Source: Mycolicibacterium sp. P9-22 (lineage in GTDB: Bacteria; Actinomycetota; Actinomycetes; Mycobacteriales; Mycobacteriaceae). Taken from it: a stretch of DNA of 64,000 nt. The notes under the pieces were generated by a model, which ran no database searches, was not told where the DNA came from, and saw only the letters and a program-made list of their open reading frames with translations. Position numbers and translations under genes: made by a program. Positions 40,808-51,617 of the stretch are shown here, in pieces. The stretch lies in the NCBI RefSeq assembly GCF_008329585.1, contig NZ_NPKP01000004.1:62001-126000 (forward strand), read 5' to 3'. How positions within the stretch are numbered: the stretch's first letter is position 1; every line of letters begins with the position of its first letter.

Positions 40808-40919
40808 CTCTTTCACCTGAGGCTAAATGATCGGTATCACGGCAGCGTACGGCGGGCAAAAGCTACTGAGCAGTAGCGTTGGCGGCGGCGGTGCCCCGCG
40901 CCCCGTAGGGTTGGGAGAC

Positions 40920-41654
40920 GTGAAACCCGTCGTCACCACGTTGCGCACGGTCTGGACCGCAGTGACGTCGACGGCCACCCAATTGCCCCGCCGTCGTGTG
41001 GTGGCCATCGCCGCGACAATTGTGATCCTCGTCGCAGTCGCGTTTCTGGTGCCGTTGCCCAGCGCGATCCAGCTGCGCGACTGGGCCACCGCCGCCGGCC
41101 CGTGGTTTCCGCTCGCCTTCTTCGCCGCCCACATCGTGATGACGGTGTTCCCGTTTCCGCGGACCGCGTTCACGCTTGCGGCCGGTCTGCTGTTCGGCCC
41201 GTTGGTGGGCGTAAGCATCGCCGTCGTCGCAAGCACCCTCAGCGCGGTGCTGGCGGTGATCCTGGTTCGGGCGGCGGGTTGGCAACTCAGCCGGCTGACG
41301 CTGCACCCCCGGGTCGAGTCACTGGACGCCCGGCTGCGCGACCGTGGATGGGTGACGGTGCTGTCGATGCGGATGATCCCGGCGGTGCCGTTCGCCGTGC
41401 TGAACTACGCGGCGGGCGCGTCCGCGGTGCGATTGCTGCCCTATACCGTGGCCACGCTGATCGGTGTGTTTCCCGGCACCGCGGCGGTGGTGATCCTGGG
41501 CGATGCCCTCACCGGCAATATAAGCCCGCTGCTGTTCCTGGTGTCGGCGTGTACAGCCGGCATCGGCCTGGCCGGCCTGATCTACGAGATCCAGGTGCAC
41601 CGCCGTTCCCACGGCCAACGGCCGGCAGGCGACGAGCCCGCCGTCAACGGCTAG
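40920..41654 (+). CDS. TVP38/TMEM64 (DedA-like) family membrane protein
   Basis: 244 residues from GTG 40920, which has GGGAG 4 bases upstream. Several membrane helices, with the SNARE-associated/TVP38 signature FPFPRTAFTLAAGLLFGPLVG and later RMIPAVPFAVLNYAAGAS plus TLIGVFPGTAAVVILG. The family is related to DedA and has lipid-handling roles, including undecaprenyl-phosphate recycling for some DedA members. M. tuberculosis Rv1491c lies at the same place beside mutA. The open frame to 40827 adds a Gly-rich stretch that is not family sequence. Convergent with the secreted protein gene 4 bases away. Confidence 0.86.
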   Translation: MKPVVTTLRTVWTAVTSTATQLPRRRVVAIAATIVILVAVAFLVPLPSAIQLRDWATAAGPWFPLAFFAAHIVMTVFPFPRTAFTLAAGLLFGPLVGVSIAVVASTLSAVLAVILVRAAGWQLSRLTLHPRVESLDARLRDRGWVTVLSMRMIPAVPFAVLNYAAGASAVRLLPYTVATLIGVFPGTAAVVILGDALTGNISPLLFLVSACTAGIGLAGLIYEIQVHRRSHGQRPAGDEPAVNG

Positions 41655-41658
41655 CGGG

Positions 41659-42957
41659 TCAGGCTGCCTGTTCGAACGAGCTGTCCACCAGACGCAGGCG
41701 GCCGGCCGTACGGGCAACTGCGGGGCGTTTGGTGTGCAGCGTGATCATCGAGCCCGATCGCACCACTCCCATCGGCCCCGAACCGGCGAAGCGTGCGATC
41801 CCCGCGACGCGGATCGCCCAGCCGGCCTTGGCCTGGCGGTAGCCGATCCGGATCCCGAGCGCGCAGATGACGAGCAGCCCGCCGACACCGGGCAGGGCCA
41901 CCGCCGCCAGCGTGGCGATGGAGATCGGCACCAGCAGCGTGCTGACCGCACGATCGAGGAACGATTCGGGTGCGCCCGAGGCCGTCAGGCCACTCACGCC
42001 CAGTGGAGCGGTGGTGATCGAGGCCATCCGCTCGACATTGACCGGGGTCGCCGGGGACAGCACGGGCGCCGCGGGGGCGGGTGCGAGGACACCGGCGCCG
42101 AGCGCGATGGCCGGGGTCTGCGGCATCAGCAGCCCGGGCAGATCGGTGGGAGCCGACAGTGCCGTGATCGGCCTGGCTTCCGGTTGCACACCGATGACGG
42201 CGACCGGCGGGGTGCTGACACCCATCAGTGCGCCCAGCTCGCCGGGCAGCGCCGCGATGGTGCCCACCGAGGTGCCCACGGTCGTGAGCATGAACTCGAT
42301 GGTGGTGATGACATCGGAGACCGGCGTGGTCGAACCGGGCAGCGCGCCCAGCAGCGCGGGAACCGCCGCCACCGTCTGATGGGTCGAATTGAGCACCGAG
42401 GCAACGGTGTTGCCGACGGTGTTGGCGACATCGGGCAGCTTGTCGTAGGTCAGCGGGGCCTTGACCGTGACCGGCCTGGCCGGCGGCGGGCCGGCCGGCT
42501 TGGCGGGCTTGGGGGTGCCCGAGTTGGCCACTGGGGTGATCGCCGGCTGGGGGGCCGGCTGCTGCTCGGGACCGGACGCCTCGGGATCGGTGACGGCGGT
42601 TTCGGGCGCGGTCAGCTCGAGATCATTCGGAGTGGCCGAGGAGTCGGGGGTGGTCGGGATGGTGGTACGCGGACGGCCACCGAAGCCGGGCTGGGGGCGC
42701 TGGGCCGTCCACGGGCTGATCGCGCTGCGCACGCTGGTGAGCGACTGCCGCAACGATGCGCGCACACCGGACCCGAGATCGTTGCCGGATTTCGTCGTGC
42801 CCGAGCTCTCGCCCTGCCCGGAGGTACCCGTTGTCGAACCCGACGTGCTGCCGTCGGAACCGGTATCGGCCAGTGCCACGGCCGCCGGGCCACCGATCAA
42901 CAGCATGGTGGACAGCACGCTTGCGCCAACCGCGCTCCGCACGCCCACCTTGCTCAC
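41659..42957 (-). CDS. Secreted Pro/Ala/Thr-rich protein with C-terminal membrane helix, unknown function
   Basis: 432 residues from GTG 42957 (GGGGA 4 bases upstream). A clear signal peptide spans residues 1-31 (SAVGASVLSTMLLIGGPAA, cleavage after AVALA). Residues about 32-150 are low-complexity Ser/Thr/Gly/Pro; 170-270 contain a more regular part (LPDVANTVGNTVASVLN, TTIEFMLTTVGTSVGTIAAL); a hydrophobic segment (LLVPISIATLAAVALPGVG) lies near 355-385, followed by a positively charged tail. This suggests an envelope protein with a large outer part and a C-terminal anchor. I recognise no family. It is next to the SPFH/NfeD pair, same strand. Confidence 0.68.
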   Translation of the reverse strand: MSKVGVRSAVGASVLSTMLLIGGPAAVALADTGSDGSTSGSTTGTSGQGESSGTTKSGNDLGSGVRASLRQSLTSVRSAISPWTAQRPQPGFGGRPRTTIPTTPDSSATPNDLELTAPETAVTDPEASGPEQQPAPQPAITPVANSGTPKPAKPAGPPPARPVTVKAPLTYDKLPDVANTVGNTVASVLNSTHQTVAAVPALLGALPGSTTPVSDVITTIEFMLTTVGTSVGTIAALPGELGALMGVSTPPVAVIGVQPEARPITALSAPTDLPGLLMPQTPAIALGAGVLAPAPAAPVLSPATPVNVERMASITTAPLGVSGLTASGAPESFLDRAVSTLLVPISIATLAAVALPGVGGLLVICALGIRIGYRQAKAGWAIRVAGIARFAGSGPMGVVRSGSMITLHTKRPAVARTAGRLRLVDSSFEQAA

Positions 42958-43158
42958 AGCGTCCCCGTCATAACGTCGCCATTTCGTCCTCGCACCGGGC
43001 AAAAGCCACGGTCCCCGATCAGCAAATCTCCAATGTGCCATTAGACCACGCGATATGTCCTACCGGCAGGAAAAATGTTCGACGCCGTCAATCAATCAGG
43101 GAAATTTCAGGCATCGATCACGCAACCAGGTTGTGTATCGCGAGCCGGCGGGCCGGCG

Positions 43159-44388
43159 TTACGGGGCGCGGTGGGTGCCGCCGGGCACTCCGGGCGCCCC
43201 CGGCGGGGGCATCGGGGCGCCGCCCAGCGCAGGTGACCGGGTGGGCGCCTCCACGGATTCCGTGGGGCCGGAGCCCAGCGGCGGGACCGACTTGCGGGCT
43301 TCCGCCTCGGCCTGGGCGACCGCCTGGGCGATCTCCGGGTCGGTCTTCGTGTTGAACCAGTCCGCGACCTCTTCGGCGTCGTCCGCGGCGGACTGGGGCG
43401 AGTCCTCCACCGGCGACGGGGTGTACCGGAACACACCGTCCTCCCCCGGCGCCCCGAGCAGTTTGGTGAAACCCTGCAGCGCCGAACCGAAATCGCTGGG
43501 CACCAGCCACACCTTGTTGGCCTCGCCCTTGGCCATCAGCGGCAAGGTCTGCAGGTACTGGTAGGCCAGCATCTCCGGGGTGGGACGGCCGTTCTTGATC
43601 GCCGCGAAGGTCTTCTCGATGGCCTTGGCCTGCCCCTGCGCCTGCAGATAGGCGGCAGCGCGTTCGCCCTGGGCCCGCAGCATGCGGGACTGCCGGTCCG
43701 CCTCGGCCGCCAGGATCGCCGCCTGCTTGGCGCCTTCGGCCGACAGGATCTGGGCCTGCTTCTGGCCCTCGGCCGCCTTGATCGCGGCCTCCCGGCTGCC
43801 CTCGGCCGTCAGGATCATGGCGCGCTTCTCCCGGTCGGCGCGCATCTGCTTCTCCATCGAGTCCTGGATCGAGGGCGGTGGATCGATGCTGCGCAGCTCG
43901 ACCCGCGCCACTCGCAGCCCCCACCGGCCGGTGGCCTCGTCGAGCACCCCGCGCAACTGCCCGTTGATGGAATCGCGTGAGGTCAGCGTCTGCTCCAGGG
44001 TCATGCCGCCGACGACGTTGCGCAGCGTGGTGGTGGCCAGCTGCTCGACACCGACGATGTAGTTGCTGATCTGGTACACCGCCTTCGCCGGGTCGGTGAC
44101 CTGGAAGTAGACGACGGTGTCGATGTTGACCGTCAGGTTGTCCTCGGTGATCACGGGCTGTGGCGGGAAGGACACCACCCGCTCCCGCAGATCCACCCGG
44201 GCCCGGATCTTGTCGACGAACGGCAGCAGCAGCGTCAGCTGTCCCGACACCGTCTTGCTGTAGCGGCCCAGCCGCTCGATCACCGCGGCCTCGGCCTGCG
44301 GGATGAGCGCCACCGATTTGGCGACCACCACCACGGCGAAAATCACAAAGACCACAAGCAGCACGAGACCTACGAACGCACCGTCCAT
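43159..44388 (-). CDS. SPFH/stomatin-like membrane protein
   Basis: 409 residues from ATG 44388 (GGGAG upstream). An N-terminal membrane helix (residues about 5-27, VGLVLLVVFVIFAVVVVAKS) is followed by a band-7/SPFH domain with VIERLGRYSKTVSGQLTLLLPF and VNIDTVVYFQVTDPAKAVY, then a coiled-coil Ala/Glu/Gln-rich stretch (about 200-280, repeated AEGxxxAA units) and a Pro/Gly-rich tail of about 60 residues. Such proteins form large rings at membrane microdomains. It is paired with the NfeD-like gene upstream, as in many bacteria and in Rv1487-Rv1488. Confidence 0.92.
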   Translation of the reverse strand: MDGAFVGLVLLVVFVIFAVVVVAKSVALIPQAEAAVIERLGRYSKTVSGQLTLLLPFVDKIRARVDLRERVVSFPPQPVITEDNLTVNIDTVVYFQVTDPAKAVYQISNYIVGVEQLATTTLRNVVGGMTLEQTLTSRDSINGQLRGVLDEATGRWGLRVARVELRSIDPPPSIQDSMEKQMRADREKRAMILTAEGSREAAIKAAEGQKQAQILSAEGAKQAAILAAEADRQSRMLRAQGERAAAYLQAQGQAKAIEKTFAAIKNGRPTPEMLAYQYLQTLPLMAKGEANKVWLVPSDFGSALQGFTKLLGAPGEDGVFRYTPSPVEDSPQSAADDAEEVADWFNTKTDPEIAQAVAQAEAEARKSVPPLGSGPTESVEAPTRSPALGGAPMPPPGAPGVPGGTHRAP

Positions 44389-44425
44389 GACGACTCCCTT
44401 CCAGATCCAGTTCGACTGCTGTTGC

Positions 44426-44857
44426 TCAGATGCCCCGGTAGACCACCGCAGTGGCCCCATCGATGTGCACCACGGTGACCCGGTCACCGGGTTCGAACAC
44501 ATCGTTGTCGTTGAGTGGCCGTGCCGTCCACACTTCGCCGTCAAGTTTCACCTGGCCGTCGTGCTGGGACACCTGGGAGAGCACCAGCGCGCCCTTGCCC
44601 TCCAGCGCCTTGGCCGGGTCCGGCAGGCCGGTGTTCGACTCCATCCGCCGGCGCAGCACCGGGCGCACCAGGACCAGCAACAGCACCGAGACGACCAGGA
44701 AGACGGCGCCGTCGGCCCAGATCGGCCAGTCGAACACGAAAGCCGTGCCGGCGGCGGCGAGCGCGCCACCGCTGAGCATCAGGAGGAACAGGTCGCCGGT
44801 CAGTGCTTCGGCGCCTGCCAGTCCCAGCGCTGCGACCAGCCAAATCCATGCGGGCAT
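44426..44857 (-). CDS. NfeD-like membrane protein
   Basis: 143 residues: two to three membrane helices (WIWLVAALGLAGAEALTGDL; WPIWADGAVFLVVSVLLLVLV) and a C-terminal OB-fold-like domain (VSQHDGQVKLDGEVWTARPL, FEPGDRVTVVHIDGATAVV). NfeD proteins work with the SPFH/stomatin partner; the SPFH gene starts 37 bases downstream. ATG 44857 is chosen because the first helix begins there; the frame reaches 44899 without a good start. It diverges from the Rv1486c-like gene. Confidence 0.88.
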   Translation of the reverse strand: MPAWIWLVAALGLAGAEALTGDLFLLMLSGGALAAAGTAFVFDWPIWADGAVFLVVSVLLLVLVRPVLRRRMESNTGLPDPAKALEGKGALVLSQVSQHDGQVKLDGEVWTARPLNDNDVFEPGDRVTVVHIDGATAVVYRGI

Positions 44858-44915
44858 GAGTGTCACCCTAGCGAATCCGGCCGTATCTGCGAGCGACAAC
44901 TACACTGCGTGAACT

Positions 44916-45764
44916 ATGTGGTGTCCGAGCGCTTCGCTGACGGTCTGGGTCAACGCCTGGCTGGCGGGCGTCGCCGCGCCCGACGATGTTCTCGACTCGC
45001 TATCCCAATGGGCGCCAAAGCATTCCGTCACCGCCTACGATTCGGTGGCGGCGGGTTCCACCGGCCTGCCATGGCCGGACCTCAACCATTCCGGAACCAT
45101 GTCGCTGCTGCAGACGATGCGGACCGCCGCCGGAGCACCGCAGGGGGCCCCGCCGCTGACGCTGGTGCTGCCGGTCCCCGGTGACGTCCGCGGCCTGCCG
45201 CCGGACACCCAGTTCCAGCGCGATGCCATCACCATGGGCGAGGCGATCATCGTCGGGCAGGATCCGCGCCGTTCGGTCGGCGTGGTGCCCGAGTACCAAT
45301 ACGAGGACGTCGACGATCCGGATTTCGAGCCCGACCCGGTGTCGCTGGCGTGGACGGTGTATTCCGCCGGGGCCGCGGCCGTCGTCGAGCACAGCGATCT
45401 CGGTGATGCCGAGTACACGTTGAAATCGGCGGTGCGCTCGGCCGCCGACGCCCTCGGCGCGCTGAGCGCCGGTATCGGCGCCGCCGATATCGATGATCCG
45501 CGTGGCATGGTCGAGCAGCTGCTGGAGGCGACCCGACTGCACCGGGTGCCCGATCATGCGCCCGAACGCGCGTTGCGGGTGCTGGAGAACGCGGCCCATG
45601 TGGACGCGATCATCACCGCCAGCTCCGGGCTGATGCCGATCGGCCTTCAGACCAGCTCGGAGATACGTATCGCCTCGGATACCTTGCGGCCGTTGGCCTC
45701 GGTGGTGCGTACCGCCAGGCTCGCCGCGATCAGCGCGATCATGTACTCGGCCTGGCAGCGCTGA
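44916..45764 (+). CDS. Conserved mycobacterial protein (Rv1486c-like), unknown function
   Basis: 282 residues, no membrane helix. Recognisable stretches include [48 protein letters not shown] and [17 protein letters not shown]. It matches in position and length the M. tuberculosis gene Rv1486c, whose function I do not know. ATG 44916 has a TACACT box at 44901-44906, giving a very short or absent leader. Its last 26 bases overlap the convergent hemH 3' end. Confidence 0.78.
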   Translation: MWCPSASLTVWVNAWLAGVAAPDDVLDSLSQWAPKHSVTAYDSVAAGSTGLPWPDLNHSGTMSLLQTMRTAAGAPQGAPPLTLVLPVPGDVRGLPPDTQFQRDAITMGEAIIVGQDPRRSVGVVPEYQYEDVDDPDFEPDPVSLAWTVYSAGAAAVVEHSDLGDAEYTLKSAVRSAADALGALSAGIGAADIDDPRGMVEQLLEATRLHRVPDHAPERALRVLENAAHVDAIITASSGLMPIGLQTSSEIRIASDTLRPLASVVRTARLAAISAIMYSAWQR

Positions 45765-46785
45765 CCGGCTCGCAGGCCGGCGTGCAGAACGCCCCGTCGA
45801 TACTGCTGCCGTAACCCGGAACCGGTTGCGGTGCTGTGACTCTGGCCGGTTCGCGGTCCAGGCGGAGCTCGTCGACCAGGCCCACCACCAACTCGGCGAA
45901 ACGGCGTTGGGCGTTCGGAGTGCCGGCCCGCGCCAGGGCGATTCCGGCGGCCTCGGCCTGTTCGGCGAGTTCGTTGTCGAGGTCCCACACCACCTCGATG
46001 TGGTCGGCAACGAACCCGATCGGACACACGATGACGGCTTGGATTTCCCGCTCGACGAGCAGCGCGAGATGGTCGCCGACATCGGGCTCCAGCCAGGGCA
46101 CCGACGGCGGACCGGACCGCGACTGCCACACCACGTCGAAATCCTCGTAGCCGGCCGCGGCCGCCACCAAGCGCGATGCGTAACGGACCTGACGCTCGTA
46201 GAGGTCGGTGCCGCACCGTGAAGCCGACCGCAGTGGTATCGAGTGCGCGGTGAACACCAGCCGCGCCCCGGCGCGCAGGCCCTGCGGAAGTGTCGCTGCG
46301 GCATCGGAAATGGCGTCGGCGAACATCTGCACGAACAAGGGGTGGTCGAAATACTGGCGCAGCTTCACCAGTTCCGGTGCCGCCTGCCCGACCGCCCCAC
46401 GCGCCCTGGTGATGTCCTCCTGATACTGCGCGCACCCGGAGTACCCGCCCCATGCCGAGGTGGCGAACACCGCGGCACGCCGAACACCGTTGTCGCGCAT
46501 GGCCGCAACGGTGTCCTGCACGTAGGGCACCCAGTTGCGGTTGCCGAAGTACACCGGCAGGTCCCGGCCCGCGTCGGCCAGCACCGCCTCGATCTGCTCG
46601 ATGAGCGCGCGGTTGATCCCGTTGATGGGCGAGACACCGCCGAAATGCTGGTAATGCTCGGCCACCGCTTCGAGACGCTCACGCGGGATGCCCCGGCCCC
46701 GGGTGACGTTCTCCAGGAAGGGCATCACCTGCTCGGGGCCCTCCGGCCCCCCGAAGGACAGCAACAGCAGGGCATCGAACTCCAC
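45739..46785 (-). CDS. hemH: Ferrochelatase
   Basis: 348 residues. Ferrochelatase signature features: [20 protein letters not shown] at the start, [24 protein letters not shown] (conserved active-site His) and [20 protein letters not shown]. It inserts iron in the last step of haem synthesis (coproporphyrin III in actinobacteria). Cysteines near the C-terminus (FCTPACEPV) agree with the actinobacterial [2Fe-2S] type. GTG start; 10 bases after inhA, so it is the third gene of the mabA-inhA-hemH operon. The convergent neighbour overlaps its end. Confidence 0.96.
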   Translation of the reverse strand: MEFDALLLLSFGGPEGPEQVMPFLENVTRGRGIPRERLEAVAEHYQHFGGVSPINGINRALIEQIEAVLADAGRDLPVYFGNRNWVPYVQDTVAAMRDNGVRRAAVFATSAWGGYSGCAQYQEDITRARGAVGQAAPELVKLRQYFDHPLFVQMFADAISDAAATLPQGLRAGARLVFTAHSIPLRSASRCGTDLYERQVRYASRLVAAAAGYEDFDVVWQSRSGPPSVPWLEPDVGDHLALLVEREIQAVIVCPIGFVADHIEVVWDLDNELAEQAEAAGIALARAGTPNAQRRFAELVVGLVDELRLDREPARVTAPQPVPGYGSSIDGAFCTPACEPVSAARPST

Positions 46786-46795
46786 GGCAGGCCGG

Positions 46796-47605
46796 CTAGA
46801 GCAGCTGGGTGTGGGCGCCGCCGTCGGCGTAGATGATGGTGCCGGTGGTGGCGGGCAGCCAGTCCGACAGCAGTGCGCAGACCGTCTTGGCGACCGGGGT
46901 CGGATCCTTCATGTTCCAGCCGACCGGTGCGCGCTGATCCCAGCCCTCTTCCAGCAGACGCATCTGGTCGCCGGCCTCGGCGCCCAGCGCGCCACCGACG
47001 ATGGCGCTCATGGCCAGCGTCCGGATGGGTCCGGCGGCAACCAGATTCGAGCGCACACCGAACGGTCCGGCTTCACGGGCGACGAACCGGTTGACCGACT
47101 CCAGTGCGCTCTTGGCGACCGTCATCCAGTTGTAGGCGGGCATCGCCCGGGTGGGGTCGAAGTCCATGCCGACGATGCTGCCACCGCTGTTGAGCACCGG
47201 CAGGGTCGCCTTGGCCAGCGAGGCATAGGAGTACGCCGAGATGTGGATGCCCTTGGCGACATCCTCATACGGTGCGTCGAAGAACGGGTTCACGCCCATC
47301 CCGGTCTGCGGCATGAAACCGATGGAGTGCACCACCCCGTCGAGCTTGTTGCCCTCGCCGATCACCTCGGTGATGCGGCCGGCCAGCGAGTCGAGGTGCT
47401 CGGAATTCTGTACATCGAGCTCGAGCAGTGGCGCCGGGTTGGGCAGCCGGTCGGCGATGCGCTGGATCAGCTTGAGCCGGTCGAAACCGGTCAGCACCAG
47501 TTCCGCGCCGGCCTCCTGGGCCTGCTTGGCGATGTGGAATGCGATCGAGCTGTCGGTGATGATCCCCGTGACGAGGATGCGTTTGCCTTCGAGAAAACCG
47601 GTCAT
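46796..47605 (-). CDS. inhA: NADH-dependent enoyl-ACP reductase InhA
   Basis: 269 residues, identical in length to M. tuberculosis InhA. The NAD-binding part has [13 protein letters not shown] (Ile21 conserved), the [11 protein letters not shown] segment places Ser at position 94, and the catalytic pair Tyr158-Lys165 is in [14 protein letters not shown]. It reduces trans-2-enoyl-ACP in FAS-II for mycolic acids and is the isoniazid target; the Ser94 and Ile21 positions are wild type. Start at ATG 47605, 19 bases after mabA; the frame runs further up into mabA and was rejected. Confidence 0.98.
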   Translation of the reverse strand: MTGFLEGKRILVTGIITDSSIAFHIAKQAQEAGAELVLTGFDRLKLIQRIADRLPNPAPLLELDVQNSEHLDSLAGRITEVIGEGNKLDGVVHSIGFMPQTGMGVNPFFDAPYEDVAKGIHISAYSYASLAKATLPVLNSGGSIVGMDFDPTRAMPAYNWMTVAKSALESVNRFVAREAGPFGVRSNLVAAGPIRTLAMSAIVGGALGAEAGDQMRLLEEGWDQRAPVGWNMKDPTPVAKTVCALLSDWLPATTGTIIYADGGAHTQLL

Positions 47606-47624
47606 CGGAAAGTCCTTATCTCTG

Positions 47625-48455
<831 letters not shown>

Positions 48456-49358
48456 TCACGGAAGATGGACGGTGGTCACCCCGTGCGCCGCGCTGAACCG
48501 CGCGGCGTCGCGGCCGGGTGGTGCCCCGAACATCCGCCGGTACTCCCGGCTGAACTGGGTGGGACTGTCGTACCCGACGAGGTGGCCGACGCCGGCGATG
48601 TCGCCGGGTTGGGCGACCAGCAGCGCTCTGGCCTCCTGCAAGCGGATGCGCTTCTGGAACTGCAGCGGGCTCATCTCGGTGACCGCGCGAAAGTGCCGGT
48701 GGTACGCCGACGGACTCATCCCCGCCATCGCGGCGAGGTCGGGGATGCGCAGCGGTGCGGCGTAGTTGTCCCTGATCCACCGGATGGTTCGGTTGATATG
48801 GACCAATCCGCTTCCTGCCGAACCGATCTGGGCCACCACCCCGGCATGTGGGCCGCGCAGCAGCCGCCACAGGATCTCCTGCTCGATCAGCGGGGCCAGC
48901 ACGGCGGCATCGGCGGGGTCCTCGAGCAGCCGCACCATCCGCAGCGCCGCGTCGAGCAGATCCGGATCGGCCGGGCCGGTCGCCATGGCGGTTTGGGTGC
49001 CCGGCGGGTGTGGCGCACGGGCAACGCGCAACAGCAGTTCCGCGATGGCCGCCGGCCGCAGCACCAGTCCCACCCCCAGCGCCGGCGCCCGCGGGCCGCA
49101 ATCGATGAAGTGTCCACTGACCGGGAGTTGCGCACTGACCACCAGGATCTCGCCGGCCCGGTACTCGAAGACGCGGTCCCCCAGCAGCAGTCGTTTGCCA
49201 CCCTGCACCATCACGACCAACAGCGGTTCGGTCAGCGAGTACTCCGGCGAGGTATCGGCGACGCTGGACACCAGCAGCCCGTCGATGGCCGTCGTCATAT
49301 CCGGGCGCGCGTGCACGGTGATGAGCGCCGCAAGCTCGGCCAGCGGGTTCTCTGCCAC
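48456..49358 (-). CDS. AraC family transcriptional regulator
   Basis: 300 residues. An AraC-type N-terminal effector domain (SLTEPLLVVMVQGGKRLLLG) precedes two C-terminal helix-turn-helix units: LRIPDLAAMAGMSPSAYHRHFRAV and GDIAGVGHLVGYDSPTQFSREYRRMFG. It is divergent from an aldo/keto reductase gene 121 bases away, the usual arrangement for a regulator and its target, with a 21-base-spaced direct repeat between them. GTG start at 49358 has no strong ribosome binding site. It has no equivalent in the M. tuberculosis stretch as I recall it. Confidence 0.88.
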   Translation of the reverse strand: MAENPLAELAALITVHARPDMTTAIDGLLVSSVADTSPEYSLTEPLLVVMVQGGKRLLLGDRVFEYRAGEILVVSAQLPVSGHFIDCGPRAPALGVGLVLRPAAIAELLLRVARAPHPPGTQTAMATGPADPDLLDAALRMVRLLEDPADAAVLAPLIEQEILWRLLRGPHAGVVAQIGSAGSGLVHINRTIRWIRDNYAAPLRIPDLAAMAGMSPSAYHRHFRAVTEMSPLQFQKRIRLQEARALLVAQPGDIAGVGHLVGYDSPTQFSREYRRMFGAPPGRDAARFSAAHGVTTVHLP

Positions 49359-49379
49359 AGCACGATAGTTCCAAAGACA

Positions 49380-49408
49380 GCAGGATCAGGCAAGACCTCG
49401 GCAGGATC
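49380..49408. promoter_or_regulatory. Direct repeat, candidate AraC-type operator
   Basis: GCAGGATC occurs at 49380-49387 and 49401-49408, 21 bases apart: two helical turns, same face of DNA. Positions 10 and 12 of the repeat unit also agree. This spacing is typical of AraC/XylS sites. It lies in the divergent gap between the AraC regulator and the aldo/keto reductase. Confidence 0.5.
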
Positions 49409-49479
49409 GGTCTACCCCGTGATAAGCCCGGGCTGTTGTATGGGACGGGTAACGCCCACCCCTTGCAAGGAGCATCTCG

Positions 49480-50562
49480 ATGACACTGGACAACTACCTC
49501 ACGCTCGGCCGGTCCGGCCTGCGCGTCAGCCCGTTTGCCCTGGGGGCCATGACATTCGGTGAGGACGCCGGAGGCGCCGGCAGCAGCGTCGCCGAATCGG
49601 AGGCCATCCTGGACGCCTACCTGGACCGCGGCGGGAACTTCGTCGACACCGCCAACTTCTACACCAACGGGCACTCCGAGACGATTCTCGGCGACTATTT
49701 CCACCAGCGGCCCCAGCGGCGGGATCGTGTAGTTCTGGCCACCAAGTTCTTCACCAATATGGTTCCCGGCGATCCGAACGGCGGCGGCGCCGGGCGGCGA
49801 TCGATCATCGGCCAGCTGGAGCAGAGCCTGCGTCGGCTGCGCACCGACCACATCGATCTGTACTGGCTGCACAACTGGGACCGGCACACCCCGATCGAGG
49901 AGACCATGCGCACCCTCGACGACCTGGTGCGCGACGGCAAGATCCGCTACCTCGGATTCTCCAACATTCCGGCCTGGGTCACCGCGCAGGCCCAGACCAT
50001 GGCGGTGCTTCGATCCTGGACGCCGCTGATCGCGCTGCAACTCGAATACTCGCTGCTGGCCCGTGATGTGGAGGGCGAATCGGTGCCGCTGGCACTGGAC
50101 CAAGGTCTCGCTCTGGTGAGCTGGAGCCCGCTGCGTAACGGATTCCTGTCCGGCAAATACCGGCGCGGCCTCGACGTCGGGGATTCCGCACGGGCGGCCT
50201 ATGTGGGCGCGCCCAGCGATGCCGAGCACGATGTCATCGACGTCGTCACCGGCGTCGCCGACGAGCTCGGCACCACGGCCGCGGCGGTCGCGCTGGGCTG
50301 GCTGCGGTCTCGGCCGGGCACCGTGGTCCCGATCGTCGGCGCCCGGCGCCTGGCCCATCTGGAGAGCAACCTGGCCGGCCTGGACGTGGCGTTGCGCGAC
50401 GATCAGCTGCGCCGCCTCGATGAGGTGTCCGGTTTCGCCATGCGCCATCATCCCGCGATCGAGGACTCGCTGCGGATGGCTCTGCAGTTCGCGGGCAGCA
50501 CCGTCGACGGTGCGGCGACCGGTGAATACCCGCCGTTGCAGGCCGGGACCGCGCGCTATTAG
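49480..50562 (+). CDS. Aldo/keto reductase
   Basis: 360 residues. TIM-barrel AKR fold with [17 protein letters not shown] (catalytic Asp and Tyr region), [10 protein letters not shown] (catalytic Lys), [16 protein letters not shown] and [17 protein letters not shown] (NADPH-binding). The last part reads [19 protein letters not shown]. It reduces an aldehyde or ketone with NADPH; substrate unknown. AAGGAG lies 7 bases before the ATG. Divergent from the AraC regulator, which probably controls it. Its stop overlaps by 4 bases the convergent VWA gene stop. Confidence 0.9.
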   Translation: MTLDNYLTLGRSGLRVSPFALGAMTFGEDAGGAGSSVAESEAILDAYLDRGGNFVDTANFYTNGHSETILGDYFHQRPQRRDRVVLATKFFTNMVPGDPNGGGAGRRSIIGQLEQSLRRLRTDHIDLYWLHNWDRHTPIEETMRTLDDLVRDGKIRYLGFSNIPAWVTAQAQTMAVLRSWTPLIALQLEYSLLARDVEGESVPLALDQGLALVSWSPLRNGFLSGKYRRGLDVGDSARAAYVGAPSDAEHDVIDVVTGVADELGTTAAAVALGWLRSRPGTVVPIVGARRLAHLESNLAGLDVALRDDQLRRLDEVSGFAMRHHPAIEDSLRMALQFAGSTVDGAATGEYPPLQAGTARY

Positions 50563-51566
50563 CCGGGCAGGCGGCGGTTGATCAGCAACGCCGCCAGGGC
50601 GGCCAGTGCCAGCACCAGCGCACCGAGGCGCAGCCAGCCCACGCTGGCGTCACCCTTGATGGTCTCGTAGCCGATCTGCTGCTGCAGTGAGCTGAAGACC
50701 TCCTTGAGCTGCTCAAGGCTGGACGCGGTGAAGGCCTCGCCACCGGAGAGGTCGGCGATCTTCTTGAGCATCTCGTCGTCGACGGGCACCGGCTGGCGCT
50801 GTTCGTTGATCTCGACATAGCCGTACGGGGTGCCGAAGGACACCGTCGAGATGGGCACGCCCTGGTCCTTGGCGGTTCGGGCCGCGGTGTAGGCGCCCTT
50901 GGGATTGTCGGGGTTCGACGGCACGGTTTCCTTACCGTCGGACATCAGCACCACCCGCGCCGGTGGTGGTTCGTCGCCGCCACCGATCACCGCGCCGACG
51001 GTGGCGATCGCCTGCAGCGCGGTGAAGATGCCTTCACCGGTGGCGGTGCGATCGGCCAGCTGCAGCTTGTCGATGCCGTTCTTGGTGGCCTCGCGGTTGG
51101 TGGTCGGTGAGACCAGCACGGTGGCGGTACCGGCATAGGCGATCAGTCCGAGGTTGATACCGGGGGTCAGCTGGTCGGCGAACTGCTTGGCGGCCTCCTG
51201 GGCGGCGACCAGCCGGCTCGGGGCGACATCGGTGGCGCGCATCGACTGCGAGACGTCGATGACGAGCATCACCACCGCCCTGTTCCGCGGGATTCGCACA
51301 TCGTTGGTCGGCCCGGCCATCGCCACGGTCAACAGGACCAGTGCGGACACCAGCAGGATCGCCGGCAGATGACGCCACCGGGTGGGCTGTTTGGGCGCGA
51401 CCTTTTCCAGCAGCTCCATGTTGGCGAACCGCAGGATCCGCTTCTGGCGCGCCCGCTGGACCACGATGTAGAGGCCGACCAGTCCCAGCACAGCCAGCAG
51501 GAACAGGAAGAACCAGGTGTGTTCGAAGCCCGACAGGCTCATCGGTCCGAGCAGCGGCAAAGTCAT
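50559..51566 (-). CDS. Von Willebrand A-domain membrane protein (Rv1481-like)
   Basis: 335 residues. One N-terminal membrane segment ([19 protein letters not shown]), a second helix ([19 protein letters not shown]), then a VWA domain with the MIDAS motif [15 protein letters not shown] (DxSxS) and a C-terminal helix ([15 protein letters not shown]). Part of the MoxR-DUF58-VWA cluster; these AAA-associated proteins act in maturation of membrane or envelope complexes. It is downstream of the DUF58 gene by 51 bases and matches Rv1481. The first ATG is used; Met9 is an alternative. Confidence 0.93.
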   Translation of the reverse strand: MTLPLLGPMSLSGFEHTWFFLFLLAVLGLVGLYIVVQRARQKRILRFANMELLEKVAPKQPTRWRHLPAILLVSALVLLTVAMAGPTNDVRIPRNRAVVMLVIDVSQSMRATDVAPSRLVAAQEAAKQFADQLTPGINLGLIAYAGTATVLVSPTTNREATKNGIDKLQLADRTATGEGIFTALQAIATVGAVIGGGDEPPPARVVLMSDGKETVPSNPDNPKGAYTAARTAKDQGVPISTVSFGTPYGYVEINEQRQPVPVDDEMLKKIADLSGGEAFTASSLEQLKEVFSSLQQQIGYETIKGDASVGWLRLGALVLALAALAALLINRRLPG

Positions 51567-51617
51567 GTGCGGCTTGTCATTTCAGTCTCGTAGTCTGTGG
51601 CAGAACGCTCTGCTCGC

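Noticed and set aside
40747..40919. Cobalamin riboswitch before mutA
   Set aside because: The gap is only about 170 bases including the divergent start, and I see no B12-box sequence.
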